Source: an uncultured Flavobacteriaceae bacterium (GTDB lineage: Bacteria; Bacteroidota; Bacteroidia; Flavobacteriales; Flavobacteriaceae). Taken from it: DNA of 64,000 bases. Each line of letters begins with the position of its first letter. Position 1 is the stretch's first letter. The stretch lies in contig CALSPF010000001.1 of NCBI GenBank assembly GCA_943788165.1, positions 620,001-684,000 of the forward strand. Reading direction: 5' to 3'. The notes below the pieces were generated by a model. The model ran no database searches, was not told the origin of the DNA, and was given only the letters and a program-made list of their open reading frames with translations. Of this stretch, positions 42,907-52,663 are shown one piece after another. The position numbers and the translations under genes are program-made.

Positions 42907-43803
42907 ATGAAAATCGCACCATTTTCCCCCATTATTCTACTACTCATTTTTGTGCTTGCCTTCAACGCATGTAAATCAGATGATCCTCAAGATACAGTTG
43001 AGCTAAGAGATTATGCAGAGCAAGAACACACTGATGAGCAATTGTTGCGTGAATTTTTACAAACACACACATACAATTATGAAGACTTTCCTCCGGCAGA
43101 AGGAACGGTTGTAGGTATAATCATCGACAGTTTAACGGGTGATTCGGCCAATAAAACAGCTTTGATCGATTTGGTTCAGTCGACTAAAGTTCCTGTGACT
43201 AATGCAGAAGATGTGACTGTAAACCACACCTTATACCATCTTGTAGCTCGTCAAGGTGTTCACATTGAAAATAAGCCTTCTATAGTAGATTCTGTCTACC
43301 TGTCGTACACTGGAAAACTATTAGATGGGACACAGTTCGATCAGAGTATTTCACCAATTTGGTTTGATACTACCCGGGTTATTCGTGGATTCAGTTATGG
43401 ATTGCAGAATTTTGCGCCAGGTCAATATGCACAAAATGAAAATGGTACCATCGATTTTTCGGGTTACGGACAAGGCTTGATTTTTATGCCTTCTGGGCTA
43501 GGATATTTTGCAGGGGCCCAAGGGCAAATCCCAGCGTACTCTCCGCTTGTATTTGAAGTGTCGGTGTATACAACCAACCAATCTGACCACGATGGTGATG
43601 GGATTTTATCCATCAACGAAGACCCTGATGGTGACGGTAATCCGTATAACGATGATACCGATCAAGATGGTATTCCAAACTTTCTAGATTCGGACGATGA
43701 TGGAGATCAAATCTTAACAGCCAACGAATATGATGTGGATAAAGATGGTCAACCCGACGATGATGATAATGACGGGATTCCAAACTATTTAGACAACGAA
43801 TAA
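42907..43803 (+). CDS. FKBP-type isomerase lipoprotein with calcium-binding repeats
   Basis: A 298-residue lipoprotein (lipobox LAFNAC). After a linker, residues about 130-225 form an FKBP domain (VDSVYLSYTGKLLDGTQFDQ; FSYGLQNF; GQGLIFMPSGLGYF; PLVFEVSVY). The C-terminal about 70 residues are five short acidic repeats of thrombospondin-type-3 form (DHDGDGI, DPDGDGN, DTDQDGI, DVDKDGQ, DDNDGIPN), which bind calcium. It acts on the periplasmic or outer face as a folding helper. I choose ATG 42907 over the upstream in-frame start at 42880, since the lipoprotein signal begins there. Confidence 0.9.
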   Translation: MKIAPFSPIILLLIFVLAFNACKSDDPQDTVELRDYAEQEHTDEQLLREFLQTHTYNYEDFPPAEGTVVGIIIDSLTGDSANKTALIDLVQSTKVPVTNAEDVTVNHTLYHLVARQGVHIENKPSIVDSVYLSYTGKLLDGTQFDQSISPIWFDTTRVIRGFSYGLQNFAPGQYAQNENGTIDFSGYGQGLIFMPSGLGYFAGAQGQIPAYSPLVFEVSVYTTNQSDHDGDGILSINEDPDGDGNPYNDDTDQDGIPNFLDSDDDGDQILTANEYDVDKDGQPDDDDNDGIPNYLDNE

Positions 43804-43807
43804 ACGT

Positions 43808-44422
43808 TTAGTCTTTTCTTGACTTTCCTTTCAATTCATAAGAAGCACTCAGAATCCATTGCTTAGCGCGCGCATCTACTTTTCCTCGAATATCAGTCCC
43901 ATTGTTGCCAATAATGTCTATTTCATTGTCGGTAAATCCGCGTTCAAAACGAATCCCTAAACCGAAACGACCGAGTTGTAAGCGGGTACCCAGTTGAAGT
44001 CCAACCGTGAAATTTTCGCTCACCTCTCCAAGGTTAACAGCTGTTGCTTTTTCAGATAAAATATATTGAAAAGATGGGCCAGCAAATACACTCAATGGTC
44101 CCAAAATCTTGTAACCTAAAAGAATAGGGGCTTCAATTTTGTTTAAGGCAATTGAGCTATTATCACTAAAATCACTTCTGCTTTGACTGAATTGTAGTTC
44201 GGGACGAAGGTAAAAAAGTAATAAATCAATTTTGCTGTACACACCAACATGAAAAGCTGTTTTCGCGTCTGCTTCAAAGCTAGCTAGACTAACATCAGTT
44301 GGGCTTAAAACACCGAATGAATCATAATTCACACCTCCTTTTACCCCAAATTCAAATTGGGCAAAAAGAGGTGTAATTAAGAAAGATAAGAGTAAGCTCA
44401 GGTATAATTTTCGGGTATGCAT
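43808..44422 (-). CDS. PorT-like outer-membrane beta-barrel protein
   Basis: A 204-residue protein with a signal peptide (KLYLSLLLSFLITPLFAQ) and an eight-strand-type barrel (FEFGVKGGVNYDSFG; LRPELQFSQSRSDF; LGTRLQLGRFGLGIRFERGF; WILSASYELK). It belongs to the general porin-family/OmpW-like barrels of Bacteroidota; function unknown. I start at ATG 44422 (MHTRK), just after the stop of the upstream transketolase gene, rather than at 44455 inside it. Confidence 0.75.
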   Translation of the reverse strand: MHTRKLYLSLLLSFLITPLFAQFEFGVKGGVNYDSFGVLSPTDVSLASFEADAKTAFHVGVYSKIDLLLFYLRPELQFSQSRSDFSDNSSIALNKIEAPILLGYKILGPLSVFAGPSFQYILSEKATAVNLGEVSENFTVGLQLGTRLQLGRFGLGIRFERGFTDNEIDIIGNNGTDIRGKVDARAKQWILSASYELKGKSRKD

Positions 44423-44429
44423 GGTTTGG

Positions 44430-45383
44430 TTATTTGCGTTGGATGACTTTTTCACTAGCTTTCACAATGGCAGCTGCGTTTAGGCCATACTTATCCATCA
44501 ATTGTGCCGGTGTTCCAGATTCACCAAAGGTATCTTGAGTAGCAATGAACTCCTGTGGGGTTGGTGTACTTTCTGCCAGAACACGGGCAACACTCTCTCC
44601 TAAACCACCAAGGTAGTTGTGTTCTTCAGCAGTAACAATAGCCCCCGTTTTTCCTACAGACTTAATGATAATATCCTTGTCTAAAGGTTTGATGGTGTGT
44701 ATGTTAATTACTTCAGCAGAAATGCCATTGGCTTGCAATGTTTTTGCTGCTTCTAGGGCTTCCCAAACCAGGTGGCCTGTCGCAACAATGGTTACATCTG
44801 TTCCTTCTTGCAAAAGGATACCTTTTCCAATTTCAAAGTTTTGATCCGCAGGAGTGAAATTGGCCACTTTTGGACGACCAAAGCGAAGATAAACAGGTCC
44901 TTCGTAGTCAGCAATTGCTATAGTTGCTGCTTTGGTTTGGTTAAAATCACATGGATTGATAACCACCATACCAGGAAGCATTTTCATTAGACCAATGTCT
45001 TCTAGAATTTGGTGAGTAGCGCCATCTTCACCAAGGGTAACTCCAGCATGAGATGCACATATTTTTACATTTTTGCCTGAGTAAGCGATGGATTGACGAA
45101 TTTGGTCGTATACACGCCCCGTGGAAAAGTTGGCGAAAGTTCCGGTGAATGGAATTTTCCCCCCGATGGTTAATCCTGCGGCAATTCCCATCATATTGGC
45201 TTCTGCGATTCCTATTTGGAAAAAACGCTCTGGGTTTTCTTCGATGAATTGATCCATTTTGAGGGAACCAATTAGGTCGGCACAAAGTGCGACAACATTT
45301 GGATTGGTTCTTCCTAGTTCTGTTAATCCTGCTCCAAAACCAGAACGGGTGTCTTGAGAACCTTGATTGATATATTCTTTCAT
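44430..45383 (-). CDS. Transketolase, C-terminal subunit
   Basis: A 317-residue protein holding the pyrimidine-binding and C-terminal domains of transketolase: ADLIGSLKMDQF, FFQIGIAEANMMGIAAGLTI (the catalytic Glu that activates thiamine diphosphate), TGTFANFSTGRVYDQIRQ and ASHAGVTLGEDGATHQ, then the C-domain VTAEEHNYLGGLGE. It pairs with the N-terminal subunit encoded 18 bases upstream. Together they transfer two-carbon units in the pentose phosphate pathway. The division into two genes is common in Bacteroidota and archaea. Confidence 0.94.
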   Translation of the reverse strand: MKEYINQGSQDTRSGFGAGLTELGRTNPNVVALCADLIGSLKMDQFIEENPERFFQIGIAEANMMGIAAGLTIGGKIPFTGTFANFSTGRVYDQIRQSIAYSGKNVKICASHAGVTLGEDGATHQILEDIGLMKMLPGMVVINPCDFNQTKAATIAIADYEGPVYLRFGRPKVANFTPADQNFEIGKGILLQEGTDVTIVATGHLVWEALEAAKTLQANGISAEVINIHTIKPLDKDIIIKSVGKTGAIVTAEEHNYLGGLGESVARVLAESTPTPQEFIATQDTFGESGTPAQLMDKYGLNAAAIVKASEKVIQRK

Positions 45384-45401
45384 TTGTATTGCGTTATTCG
45401 A

Positions 45402-46247
45402 TTAATAATCCCCGAGGGTCTCAGGATTCTGTGCCAAGGCATTAGCCAATTGCTCGTCATTGGGAGCTTTTCCGTGCCAAGCATGCGTGTGCATCATAAA
45501 ATCTACCCCATTCCCCATTTCTGTTTTCATAAGAATACAAATAGGTTTTCCTTGTCCAGTCATGGCTTTTGCTTTATGTAGAGTAGCGACAATGGCCTCA
45601 ATGTCATTTCCTTTGTCAATAGTTAACACCTCCCATCCAAAGGCAAGGAATTTCCCTTGAATACTCCCCATGGGCAATACTTCGTCTGTAGATCCATCGA
45701 TTTGTTTTCCATTTAGGTCAACTGTCGCAATTAGGTTATCTACCTTTTTTGCTGCGGCATACATAATGGCCTCCCAATTTTGTCCTTCTTGTAATTCGCC
45801 ATCTCCCATTAGCGCATAAACTAATTTTGAATCATTGTTTAATTTTTTGGCTTGTGCAGCACCAAGGGCAACAGATAGTCCTTGTCCGAGTGAGCCAGAA
45901 GCAATGCGTATTCCGGGTAAGCCTTCGTGGGTGGTTGGGTGACCTTGTAAACGCGAATCAATCAAACGAAAGCTGTTCAATTCATCTACAGGAAAGTAAC
46001 CTCTTCGGGCTAAAACACTGTAGAAAACAGGTGAAATATGACCGTTGGATAAAAAGAAAAGATCTTCGTTTGTACCGTTCATATCAAAGCCTTCCTTCAA
46101 ATCAAGGATTTCATTGTAAAGGCTTACAAAAAATTCAGCACATCCAAGGGAACCTCCTGGGTGCCCCGAATTTACTTTGTGAACCATGCGGAGAATGTCT
46201 CTTCTAACTTGAGTGACGGTGTCCTGCATTGCGTGTGTTAATGACAT
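45402..46247 (-). CDS. Transketolase, N-terminal subunit
   Basis: A 281-residue protein with the diphosphate-binding domain of transketolase: MVHKVNSGHPGGSLGCAEF, FFLSNGHISPVFYSVLA, ASGSLGQGLSVALGAA and the thiamine motif ALMGDGELQEGQNWEAIMYA with VDLNGKQIDG. ATG 46247 (MSLTHAMQ) is a better start than 46268, which lies in an upstream extension shared with the divergent tgt region. It is followed 18 bases later by the C-terminal subunit. Confidence 0.94.
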   Translation of the reverse strand: MSLTHAMQDTVTQVRRDILRMVHKVNSGHPGGSLGCAEFFVSLYNEILDLKEGFDMNGTNEDLFFLSNGHISPVFYSVLARRGYFPVDELNSFRLIDSRLQGHPTTHEGLPGIRIASGSLGQGLSVALGAAQAKKLNNDSKLVYALMGDGELQEGQNWEAIMYAAAKKVDNLIATVDLNGKQIDGSTDEVLPMGSIQGKFLAFGWEVLTIDKGNDIEAIVATLHKAKAMTGQGKPICILMKTEMGNGVDFMMHTHAWHGKAPNDEQLANALAQNPETLGDY

Positions 46248-46429
46248 ATGTTTTGTTTTATACAACAAAATTAAAATTTCAACAATGTTCTACCTCCTTT
46301 TTGACTGAAACTTATCAAACATTACCAACATTTTTTTGGGCTTTCAAAAATAGAATTTGTGGGGATTTCTTGTTCTTCTGGTTTTGCAGTAGGGCGGACT
46401 TACGTATCTTTAACAACTTAAATGTTTTG

Positions 46430-47560
46430 ATGGAATTTAAATTACACAATACCGATCCTGGAAGTAAGGCCCGCGCTGGAGAAATTACAACTGCACATGG
46501 GAAAATTCAGACCCCAATTTTCATGCCTGTGGGAACGGCTGCAACGGTTAAAGGGGTTCATCAGCGTGATTTGAAAACCGAGATTAATCCCGATATTATT
46601 TTGGGAAACACCTACCATCTTTACCTACGTCCTGGAACTGATATTTTACAACAGGCAGGTGGCTTGCACAAGTTTATGGGATGGGATCGTCCACTGTTGA
46701 CAGATTCTGGAGGCTACCAAGTCTATTCGCTTTCTGCCAATAGAAAAATTAAAGAGGCTGGCGTGAAGTTTAAATCCCATATTGACGGTTCTTATCATGT
46801 ATTTACTCCCGAAAATGCGATCGATATTCAACGCCAAATTGGTGCCGATATCATTATGGCATTTGATGAGTGTACACCTTACCCTTGCGATTATAAGTAT
46901 GCGAAAAGATCGATGCACATGACCCACCGCTGGTTGGATCGTTGTATCGCACAAGATAAAGCAAGTCCATTTTTATATGACTATGAACAAACCTTTTTTC
47001 CCATTGTTCAAGGAAGTACCTACAAGGGTTTACGTAGACAATCGGCTGAGTTTATTGCTTCAAGAGGAGCAGAAGGAAATGCTATTGGTGGATTATCTGT
47101 TGGTGAGCCGGCCGATGAAATGTATGCAATGACTGAGGTAGTGTGTGAAATTCTACCCGAAGACAAGCCCCGTTACCTAATGGGCGTTGGTACACCCATA
47201 AATATCTTGGAAAACATTGCCCTTGGCGTAGATATGTTTGACTGTGTTCTTCCGTCCAGGAATGCTCGTAACGGAATGCTCTACACCGCACATGGATCCA
47301 TAAATATTAAAAACAAAAAATGGGAAAATGACTTTTCGGTCATTGATCCTGACGGGCATACATTTGTCGATACAGAATATTCAAAAGCCTATTTGCGTCA
47401 TTTGTTCTCTGTAAACGAATTACTCGGAAAGCAAATCGCTACGATTCACAACCTAGGATTTTATTTAGCATTGGTGCGTCAGGCAAGGGAGAAAATCATG
47501 GCAGGCGAATTTGCCGCATGGAAAAACAAAATGGTTCAACAAATGAACAAACGCCTCTAA
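46430..47560 (+). CDS. tgt: Queuine/preQ1 tRNA-ribosyltransferase
   Basis: Exchanges guanine-34 for preQ1 in tRNAs of the GUN codons. The 376-residue barrel has LGNTYHLYLRPG, LLTDSGGYQVYSLS (catalytic-base Asp), IMAFDECTPYPC, GLSVGEP and VLPSRNARNG (nucleophile region). The zinc-binding CxCxxC is missing: the aligned stretch is GHTFVDTEYSKAYLRHL, though the later IHN histidine is kept. I start at ATG 46430, the family start (MEFKLHNTDPGSKARAGEI), with a TATCTTTA -7-like box at 46405; the frame is open much further upstream. Confidence 0.94.
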   Translation: MEFKLHNTDPGSKARAGEITTAHGKIQTPIFMPVGTAATVKGVHQRDLKTEINPDIILGNTYHLYLRPGTDILQQAGGLHKFMGWDRPLLTDSGGYQVYSLSANRKIKEAGVKFKSHIDGSYHVFTPENAIDIQRQIGADIIMAFDECTPYPCDYKYAKRSMHMTHRWLDRCIAQDKASPFLYDYEQTFFPIVQGSTYKGLRRQSAEFIASRGAEGNAIGGLSVGEPADEMYAMTEVVCEILPEDKPRYLMGVGTPINILENIALGVDMFDCVLPSRNARNGMLYTAHGSINIKNKKWENDFSVIDPDGHTFVDTEYSKAYLRHLFSVNELLGKQIATIHNLGFYLALVRQAREKIMAGEFAAWKNKMVQQMNKRL

Positions 47561-47563
47561 TGC

Positions 47564-48643
47564 ATGTTTAAAAAGATTGATACATATATCATTAAACGCT
47601 ATCTGGCAACCTTTTCTGTCATGTTGCTGCTCTTTATACCCATTGGTATCATGGTTGATGTGGCAGAAAAGATAGACAAGTTCAAAGAAAATGAAGTTCC
47701 CTTTTCCGAGATATTTTTCTACTACATTGATTTCATGTGGTATTTCGGAAATATATTATTTCCCATATTTCTCTTTCTAGCCGTCATTTGGTTTACCTCC
47801 AAATTGGCCAATAATACTGAAATAATTGCCATTCTAAGTTCAGGTATTTCTTTTTATCGTTTTCTTCGTCCTTACGTCATTTCGGCTTCCCTAATTGCCG
47901 TTTTTGCTTTTTTTGCCGGAATGTTTATTGTTCCAAAGGCCAGTGAAGGCTTCAATGCCTTTTCATACAAGTACTTGATTAAACGAAAAGACGATCGTAA
48001 AACTTCCAACCTTTTTAAACAAATCAACGAGAACGAGTTTATTTACATCAGTAGTTATAACCCAACACGTATGCGGGGTATGGATTTTAGTCTGGAACAC
48101 TTTGAAAACGATTCCCTCAAGTTTAAAATAATGGCTCAGTCCATTCGATGGGTAGAAAGAGATTCCCTTTTTCGCCTGGTCAATTACAAGAAACGCGTCG
48201 TTTTGGGGGACGAAGAACGCTATTATAAGGAGAATATTTTGGACACCATTTTTGATTTTGAAGTGCAAGATTTAGCACCGCTAAATTACAAAGCTGAAAC
48301 CTTGTCCATGTTTCCACTCAATGAGTTTATCAAAGAGGAAAAACGCAGCGGTTCAGTATCCATCAATCAACATTTATTGGTACGTCACAAAAGGTATAGT
48401 CTACCTGTTTCTGCTTTTGTATTAACCATTATTGCAGTGGCTGTTTCTTCTTTTAAACGAAGAGGAGGAATGGGTGTCAATCTTGCCTTTGGAATTTTAC
48501 TGGGGTTTATTTTTATTTTTTTCGATAAGATCTTTAGTGTTTTGGTAGCCAAATCTAACTTTCCTCCTGCGTTAGCTGCCTGGCTTCCAATTCTCATTTT
48601 TGGTCTTTTGGCCTACGGACTCCTGAACTATGCAAAACGATAA
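47564..48643 (+). CDS. LptF/LptG-family permease
   Basis: A 359-residue inner-membrane protein of the YjgP/YjgQ family that, with LptB, extracts lipopolysaccharide for transport. It has six helices, three before and three after a large periplasmic jellyroll domain (about 125-265). It starts IDTYIIKRYLATFSVMLLLF, and the typical NTEIIAILSSGISFYRFLRP and SLPVSAFVLTIIAVAVSSFKRRGG are present. It starts three bases after tgt and overlaps the next gene by 14 bases, so the three are in one operon. Confidence 0.93.
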   Translation: MFKKIDTYIIKRYLATFSVMLLLFIPIGIMVDVAEKIDKFKENEVPFSEIFFYYIDFMWYFGNILFPIFLFLAVIWFTSKLANNTEIIAILSSGISFYRFLRPYVISASLIAVFAFFAGMFIVPKASEGFNAFSYKYLIKRKDDRKTSNLFKQINENEFIYISSYNPTRMRGMDFSLEHFENDSLKFKIMAQSIRWVERDSLFRLVNYKKRVVLGDEERYYKENILDTIFDFEVQDLAPLNYKAETLSMFPLNEFIKEEKRSGSVSINQHLLVRHKRYSLPVSAFVLTIIAVAVSSFKRRGGMGVNLAFGILLGFIFIFFDKIFSVLVAKSNFPPALAAWLPILIFGLLAYGLLNYAKR

Positions 48644-49523
48644 TACCAAGAGTTTAGTTCACCTTCATTTTCTAATTTTTCTTTGGGGATTCACCTCCAT
48701 TTTAGGCGCATTAATCGACTTGGATTCCATGCCCATTGTTTGGTATCGAATGACCATTGCATCGGCTTTAATAGCCGTTTACTTTCTTCTTTTTTCGCCT
48801 AAATCCTTTCAACTGCACAAAGGTGCTTTGAAATATTATATGCTTGGGGGTTTGCTCATTTCGGTGCATTGGGTAATGTTTTTTTACGCCATAAAAATTT
48901 CATCCATCTCACTCACCTTATCGATTTTGTCTTCCGCCTCTTTGATGACCTCTATCCTGGAGCCCCTAATCTATAAACGTCCTTTTCGTTTGTATGAAAT
49001 CTTTTTTGGCTTGTTTGTTATTTTTGGCCTTTACCTCATTTTTGGTGTGCAAAAAGAAAACCTAGAAGGGATAGTAGTGGCCCTAATCTGTACCCTTCTT
49101 TCGGTGCTTTTCTCCCTATTAAATGGGAAGTTGATCCAGCATTATCCGGCCAATAACATTTCCTTTTATCAATTGTTAACCGGAGCAATAGTGATCTCTT
49201 TTGCAATTTTGTTTAATGTAGAAAACCCCGCTTCTCTTATTCAGTTGTCTTGGAACGATTGGTTGTGGCTTTTTCTGTTATCATCGGTTTTCACTGCCTA
49301 CGCGACCATTGGATCTGTTGTTATCTTAAAACATGTTACTCCTTTTACCATGATGCTATCACTCAATTTGGAGCCCGTATACGGGATTCTATTTTCCCTC
49401 TGGATTTTTGGAGAGCAGGAATTGATGAGTACTCAATTTTATATTGGTGTTTTGATCATTTTAGGAGGAGTTGTTGGGAATGGAATTTATAAACGACAAT
49501 TGAAAAAAAATAGCCCTCCTTAA
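48630..49523 (+). CDS. EamA/DMT-family transporter
   Basis: A 297-residue membrane protein with ten predicted helices in two EamA repeats: the first (HLHFLIFLWGFTSILGALI ... LTLSILSSASLMTSILEPLI), the second (VALICTLLSVLFSLLNGKLI ... FTMMLSLNLEPVYGILFSLW). The drug/metabolite transporter superfamily mostly exports amino acids or metabolites; substrate unknown. It overlaps the LptF/G gene by 14 bases. Confidence 0.9.
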   Translation: MQNDNTKSLVHLHFLIFLWGFTSILGALIDLDSMPIVWYRMTIASALIAVYFLLFSPKSFQLHKGALKYYMLGGLLISVHWVMFFYAIKISSISLTLSILSSASLMTSILEPLIYKRPFRLYEIFFGLFVIFGLYLIFGVQKENLEGIVVALICTLLSVLFSLLNGKLIQHYPANNISFYQLLTGAIVISFAILFNVENPASLIQLSWNDWLWLFLLSSVFTAYATIGSVVILKHVTPFTMMLSLNLEPVYGILFSLWIFGEQELMSTQFYIGVLIILGGVVGNGIYKRQLKKNSPP

Positions 49524-49533
49524 TAAAAATTTT

Positions 49534-49541
49534 TACCTTTG
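49534..49541 (+). promoter_or_regulatory. -7 box (TACCTTTG) of accA
   Basis: Matches TAnnTTTG. It includes the TTG at 49539 that opens the longer accA frame, so that codon cannot be the real start; the ATG at 49560 fits. Confidence 0.55.
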
Positions 49542-49559
49542 TTTGATACACTGAAACCA

Positions 49560-50513
49560 ATGGAATATTTAGATTTCGAATTACCAATTAAAGAGATTAC
49601 CGACCAATTGACTAAATGTAAGTTAATTGGAGATAAAAACGAGATTGACGTAACGGATACCTGCGAGCAGTTGGAGCAGAAATTAATTTCGACCAAAGAA
49701 GAAATCTATGGAAATTTGTCGCCTTGGCAACGTGTTCAGTTATCACGTCATCCCTCAAGACCCTATACTTTAGACTACATCAATGCCATTTGTGGAGACA
49801 CATTTTTGGAGTTACACGGTGACCGAAATGTGCGTGATGACAAGGCCATGATTGGCGGGTTGGGCAAGATAAAGGATCAATCGTTTATGTTTATTGGTAC
49901 TCAAAAAGGATACAATACCGCTACACGTAAGTACCGTAACTTCGGAATGGCTAACCCAGAAGGCTACAGGAAAGCATTGCGCTTAATGAAATCTGCAGAG
50001 AAATTTGGTCTGCCCATTGTCTCTTTTGTAGATACACCCGGAGCCTATCCTGGTTTAGAAGCAGAAGAACGTGGACAAGGTGAAGCCATTGCCCGAAATA
50101 TTTTCGAAATGCTTTCTGTCAAAGTTCCTGTAATCGTTGTAATTATTGGTGAAGGTGCCTCTGGTGGTGCCCTAGGGATTGGTGTTGGAGACCGTATTTT
50201 TATGATGGAGAATACGTGGTATTCTGTCATCTCACCAGAATCATGTTCTTCTATTTTATGGAGAAGTTGGCAATACAAAGAGCAAGCAGCAGACGCATTG
50301 AAGCTTACCGCCAATGACATGAAAAAAGCCAAACTCATTGATAGAATAATAAAGGAACCTCCTGGAGGAGCGCATTACGATCGTGAAGAAGCATTTGCTT
50401 CTGTGCAAGCCGAAATATTGAAAACATTCAAAGTCCTCGATAAACTTTCTCCAGAAGAACTTATTGACCAACGCCGTCAAAAATTTGATGAGATGGGCGT
50501 CTTCAATGGCTAA
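49560..50513 (+). CDS. accA: Acetyl-CoA carboxylase, carboxyltransferase subunit alpha
   Basis: Transfers the carboxyl group from carboxybiotin to acetyl-CoA, with AccD, in fatty acid synthesis. The 317-residue protein has the family start [17 protein letters not shown], then [74 protein letters not shown] and [12 protein letters not shown]. The start is decided by the -7 box covering the upstream TTG. It is a single gene with its own promoter, followed by a 121-base gap before dnaB. Confidence 0.96.
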   Translation: MEYLDFELPIKEITDQLTKCKLIGDKNEIDVTDTCEQLEQKLISTKEEIYGNLSPWQRVQLSRHPSRPYTLDYINAICGDTFLELHGDRNVRDDKAMIGGLGKIKDQSFMFIGTQKGYNTATRKYRNFGMANPEGYRKALRLMKSAEKFGLPIVSFVDTPGAYPGLEAEERGQGEAIARNIFEMLSVKVPVIVVIIGEGASGGALGIGVGDRIFMMENTWYSVISPESCSSILWRSWQYKEQAADALKLTANDMKKAKLIDRIIKEPPGGAHYDREEAFASVQAEILKTFKVLDKLSPEELIDQRRQKFDEMGVFNG

Positions 50514-50634
50514 AAGGCTTTTCAGCTTTATTAACAATTATTCTGACTTATAAACACCCATTTGTTTACTCTTAACGGATACTTCATCCTGTGAAAATAA
50601 CTAAGCACACCAACAATTAGGCTACTTTTAACCA

Positions 50635-52161
50635 ATGGAAGAACGGAAACCAATCATTGCTCCTGCAGTTGGAAAAACTGGAGTAGTAAATTTAGAAAAA
50701 GGTAGAATACCCCCACAAGCTGTCGATTTAGAAGAGGCAGTTTTGGGCGCAATGTTGATCGACAAAAAAGGAGTCGATGAAGTGATTGATATTCTTCAAA
50801 TAGAAGCTTTTTACAAAGAATCGCATCAGCATATTTTTGAAGCCATCCATCACCTTTTCGAAACTTCCGAACCAATCGATTTGCTCACCGTTTCCGCTCA
50901 ACTCAGAAAAATAGGTACCTTAGAGAAAGTGGGAGGTGATTTCTATTTGGTACAATTGTCCAAGCGTGTTTCTACTTCTGCCCATATTGAATTTCATGCC
51001 CGTATTATCTTACAGAAGTTCATTCAGCGTTCTTTAATTAAGATTTCAAACGAAATCATTGAAAGCTCATTCAAAGACTCTATCGATGTTTTTGATTTAT
51101 TGGACGAGGCAGAATCCAAGCTCTATGATGTTACCCAAGGAAACATCAAGAAATCGTCTGAGTCTGCACAAAACTTAGTTATTCAAGCCAAGAAGCGCAT
51201 CGAAAACATTGCCAAGAAAGAAGGTTTGAGTGGAATAGCCACCGGCTTTGAAAAACTCGATGCACTAACCTCTGGATGGCAACCCAGTGACCTGATCATT
51301 GTTGCCGCTCGTCCGGGTATGGGTAAAACTGCATTAACCCTTTCCATGGCACGAAACATAGCTGTGATGAAGAAAACACCTGTTGCCTTCTTTTCTTTAG
51401 AGATGTCTTCGGTACAGTTGATCACACGTTTGATTTCTGCTGAAACAGGCTTGTCTTCCGAAAAGCTGCGTACCGGGAAATTAGAAAGCCACGAATGGGA
51501 ACAACTCAATGTTAAAGTGAGCGACCTCGAAAAAGCTCCCTTGTTTATCGATGATACACCTTCGTTGTCTATTTTCGATCTACGGGCAAAGGCACGTCGT
51601 TTATCTTCACAACACGGAATCAAGCTAATCATTGTGGATTACCTTCAATTGATGACAGCAGGATCTAACAATAAAATGGGGAATCGTGAACAAGAAATTT
51701 CAACTATTTCACGTAATCTTAAGGCCTTAGCAAAGGAACTCGATGTTCCAGTGATTGCCCTTTCACAGCTTTCTCGTGCGGTAGAGACTAGGGGAGGGAA
51801 TAAGCGGCCTATCCTTTCTGACCTAAGAGAATCTGGAGCAATTGAGCAAGATGCCGATATTGTATCCTTTATCTACCGTCCCGAATATTATGGAATTGAT
51901 GAATGGGACGATGAAGAGCGTACCTCTTCGGTAGGACAAGCCGAATTTATTGTCGCCAAACACCGTAATGGTGGATTAGATAATATTCGTTTAAAATTCA
52001 TTGGACATTTAGGAAAATTCGACAACTTAGAATCGTTTGATACCCCTTACGAATTCCCCTCTAAAATGAATGAGCCTAGCATTTCTCCAGAGCAATTCCC
52101 TTCTGCTGGTGATGCCTTTGGTACTTCTTTTAATGAGGAGGACAACGATGTCCCATTCTAG
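50635..52161 (+). CDS. dnaB: Replicative DNA helicase
   Basis: The ring helicase of the replication fork. The 508-residue protein has the N-terminal DnaB domain (PPQAVDLEEAVLGAMLIDKK) and a RecA-like C-terminal domain with Walker A AARPGMGKTALTLSMARN, FFSLEMSSVQLITRL, Walker B LIIVDYLQLM and DLRESGAIEQDADIVSFIYR. No intein is present. It ends at a bidirectional terminator shared with the convergent ribosomal gene cluster. Confidence 0.97.
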   Translation: MEERKPIIAPAVGKTGVVNLEKGRIPPQAVDLEEAVLGAMLIDKKGVDEVIDILQIEAFYKESHQHIFEAIHHLFETSEPIDLLTVSAQLRKIGTLEKVGGDFYLVQLSKRVSTSAHIEFHARIILQKFIQRSLIKISNEIIESSFKDSIDVFDLLDEAESKLYDVTQGNIKKSSESAQNLVIQAKKRIENIAKKEGLSGIATGFEKLDALTSGWQPSDLIIVAARPGMGKTALTLSMARNIAVMKKTPVAFFSLEMSSVQLITRLISAETGLSSEKLRTGKLESHEWEQLNVKVSDLEKAPLFIDDTPSLSIFDLRAKARRLSSQHGIKLIIVDYLQLMTAGSNNKMGNREQEISTISRNLKALAKELDVPVIALSQLSRAVETRGGNKRPILSDLRESGAIEQDADIVSFIYRPEYYGIDEWDDEERTSSVGQAEFIVAKHRNGGLDNIRLKFIGHLGKFDNLESFDTPYEFPSKMNEPSISPEQFPSAGDAFGTSFNEEDNDVPF

Positions 52162-52180
52162 AAAGCAAAAAATTTAAACA

Positions 52181-52212
52181 AAAAAAAATCAGCCAAGTGG
52201 CTGATTTTTTTT
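52181..52212. terminator. Bidirectional terminator between dnaB and rplT
   Basis: A stem AAATCAGCC/GGCTGATTT with loop AAGT, with A-run before and T-run after, so it works on both strands for the convergent genes. Confidence 0.9.
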
Positions 52213-52232
52213 GAGTACAATAATGAGTTGTT

Positions 52233-52577
52233 TTATTTGATTTTATCAACGATTGCTTTAAACGCATCTGGGTGATTCATCGCTAAGTCTGCAAGGACTT
52301 TACGGTTCAATTCGATATCGTTTGCTTTTACTTTTCCCATGAACTGGCTATACGACAATCCGTGTAGGCGAGAAGCTGCGTTAATACGTGTAATCCATAA
52401 AGAACGGAAATTACGTTTTTTGGTTTTGCGGTCACGGTAGGCATAAAGCATTGCTTTATCTACGGCGTTTTTCGCTACGGTCCATACGTTTTTACGACGT
52501 CCAAAATATCCTTTGGCTTGTTTAAAAACTTTTTTTCTGCGTGCTCTTGAAGCAACTGAGTTTACTGATCTTGGCAT
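52233..52577 (-). CDS. rplT: Ribosomal protein L20
   Basis: A 114-residue 50S protein, also a repressor of its own operon in several bacteria. It starts [20 protein letters not shown] and shows [40 protein letters not shown] and [14 protein letters not shown]. It is the last gene of thrS-infC-rpmI-rplT. Confidence 0.98.
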   Translation of the reverse strand: MPRSVNSVASRARRKKVFKQAKGYFGRRKNVWTVAKNAVDKAMLYAYRDRKTKKRNFRSLWITRINAASRLHGLSYSQFMGKVKANDIELNRKVLADLAMNHPDAFKAIVDKIK

Positions 52578-52663
52578 GTTTTTTCTTTTTTTGTTACGAG
52601 GCGGTTGTTAAACACTTTAAAGGCCTGCAACAGGGTTGATGATTAATTAAACCGGAACAAGGC

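Noticed and set aside
43579..43803. Low-complexity acidic repeat as a possible DNA repeat array
   Set aside because: It encodes calcium-binding DxDxDG repeats within the FKBP lipoprotein and varies in nucleotide sequence.
44430..46247. Transketolase broken into two by mutation
   Set aside because: Two-gene transketolase with complete domains and normal starts is usual in this phylum.
46229..46429. Long N-terminal extension of tgt
   Set aside because: The family starts at MEFKLHN (46430), and the extension overlaps the divergent transketolase start region.
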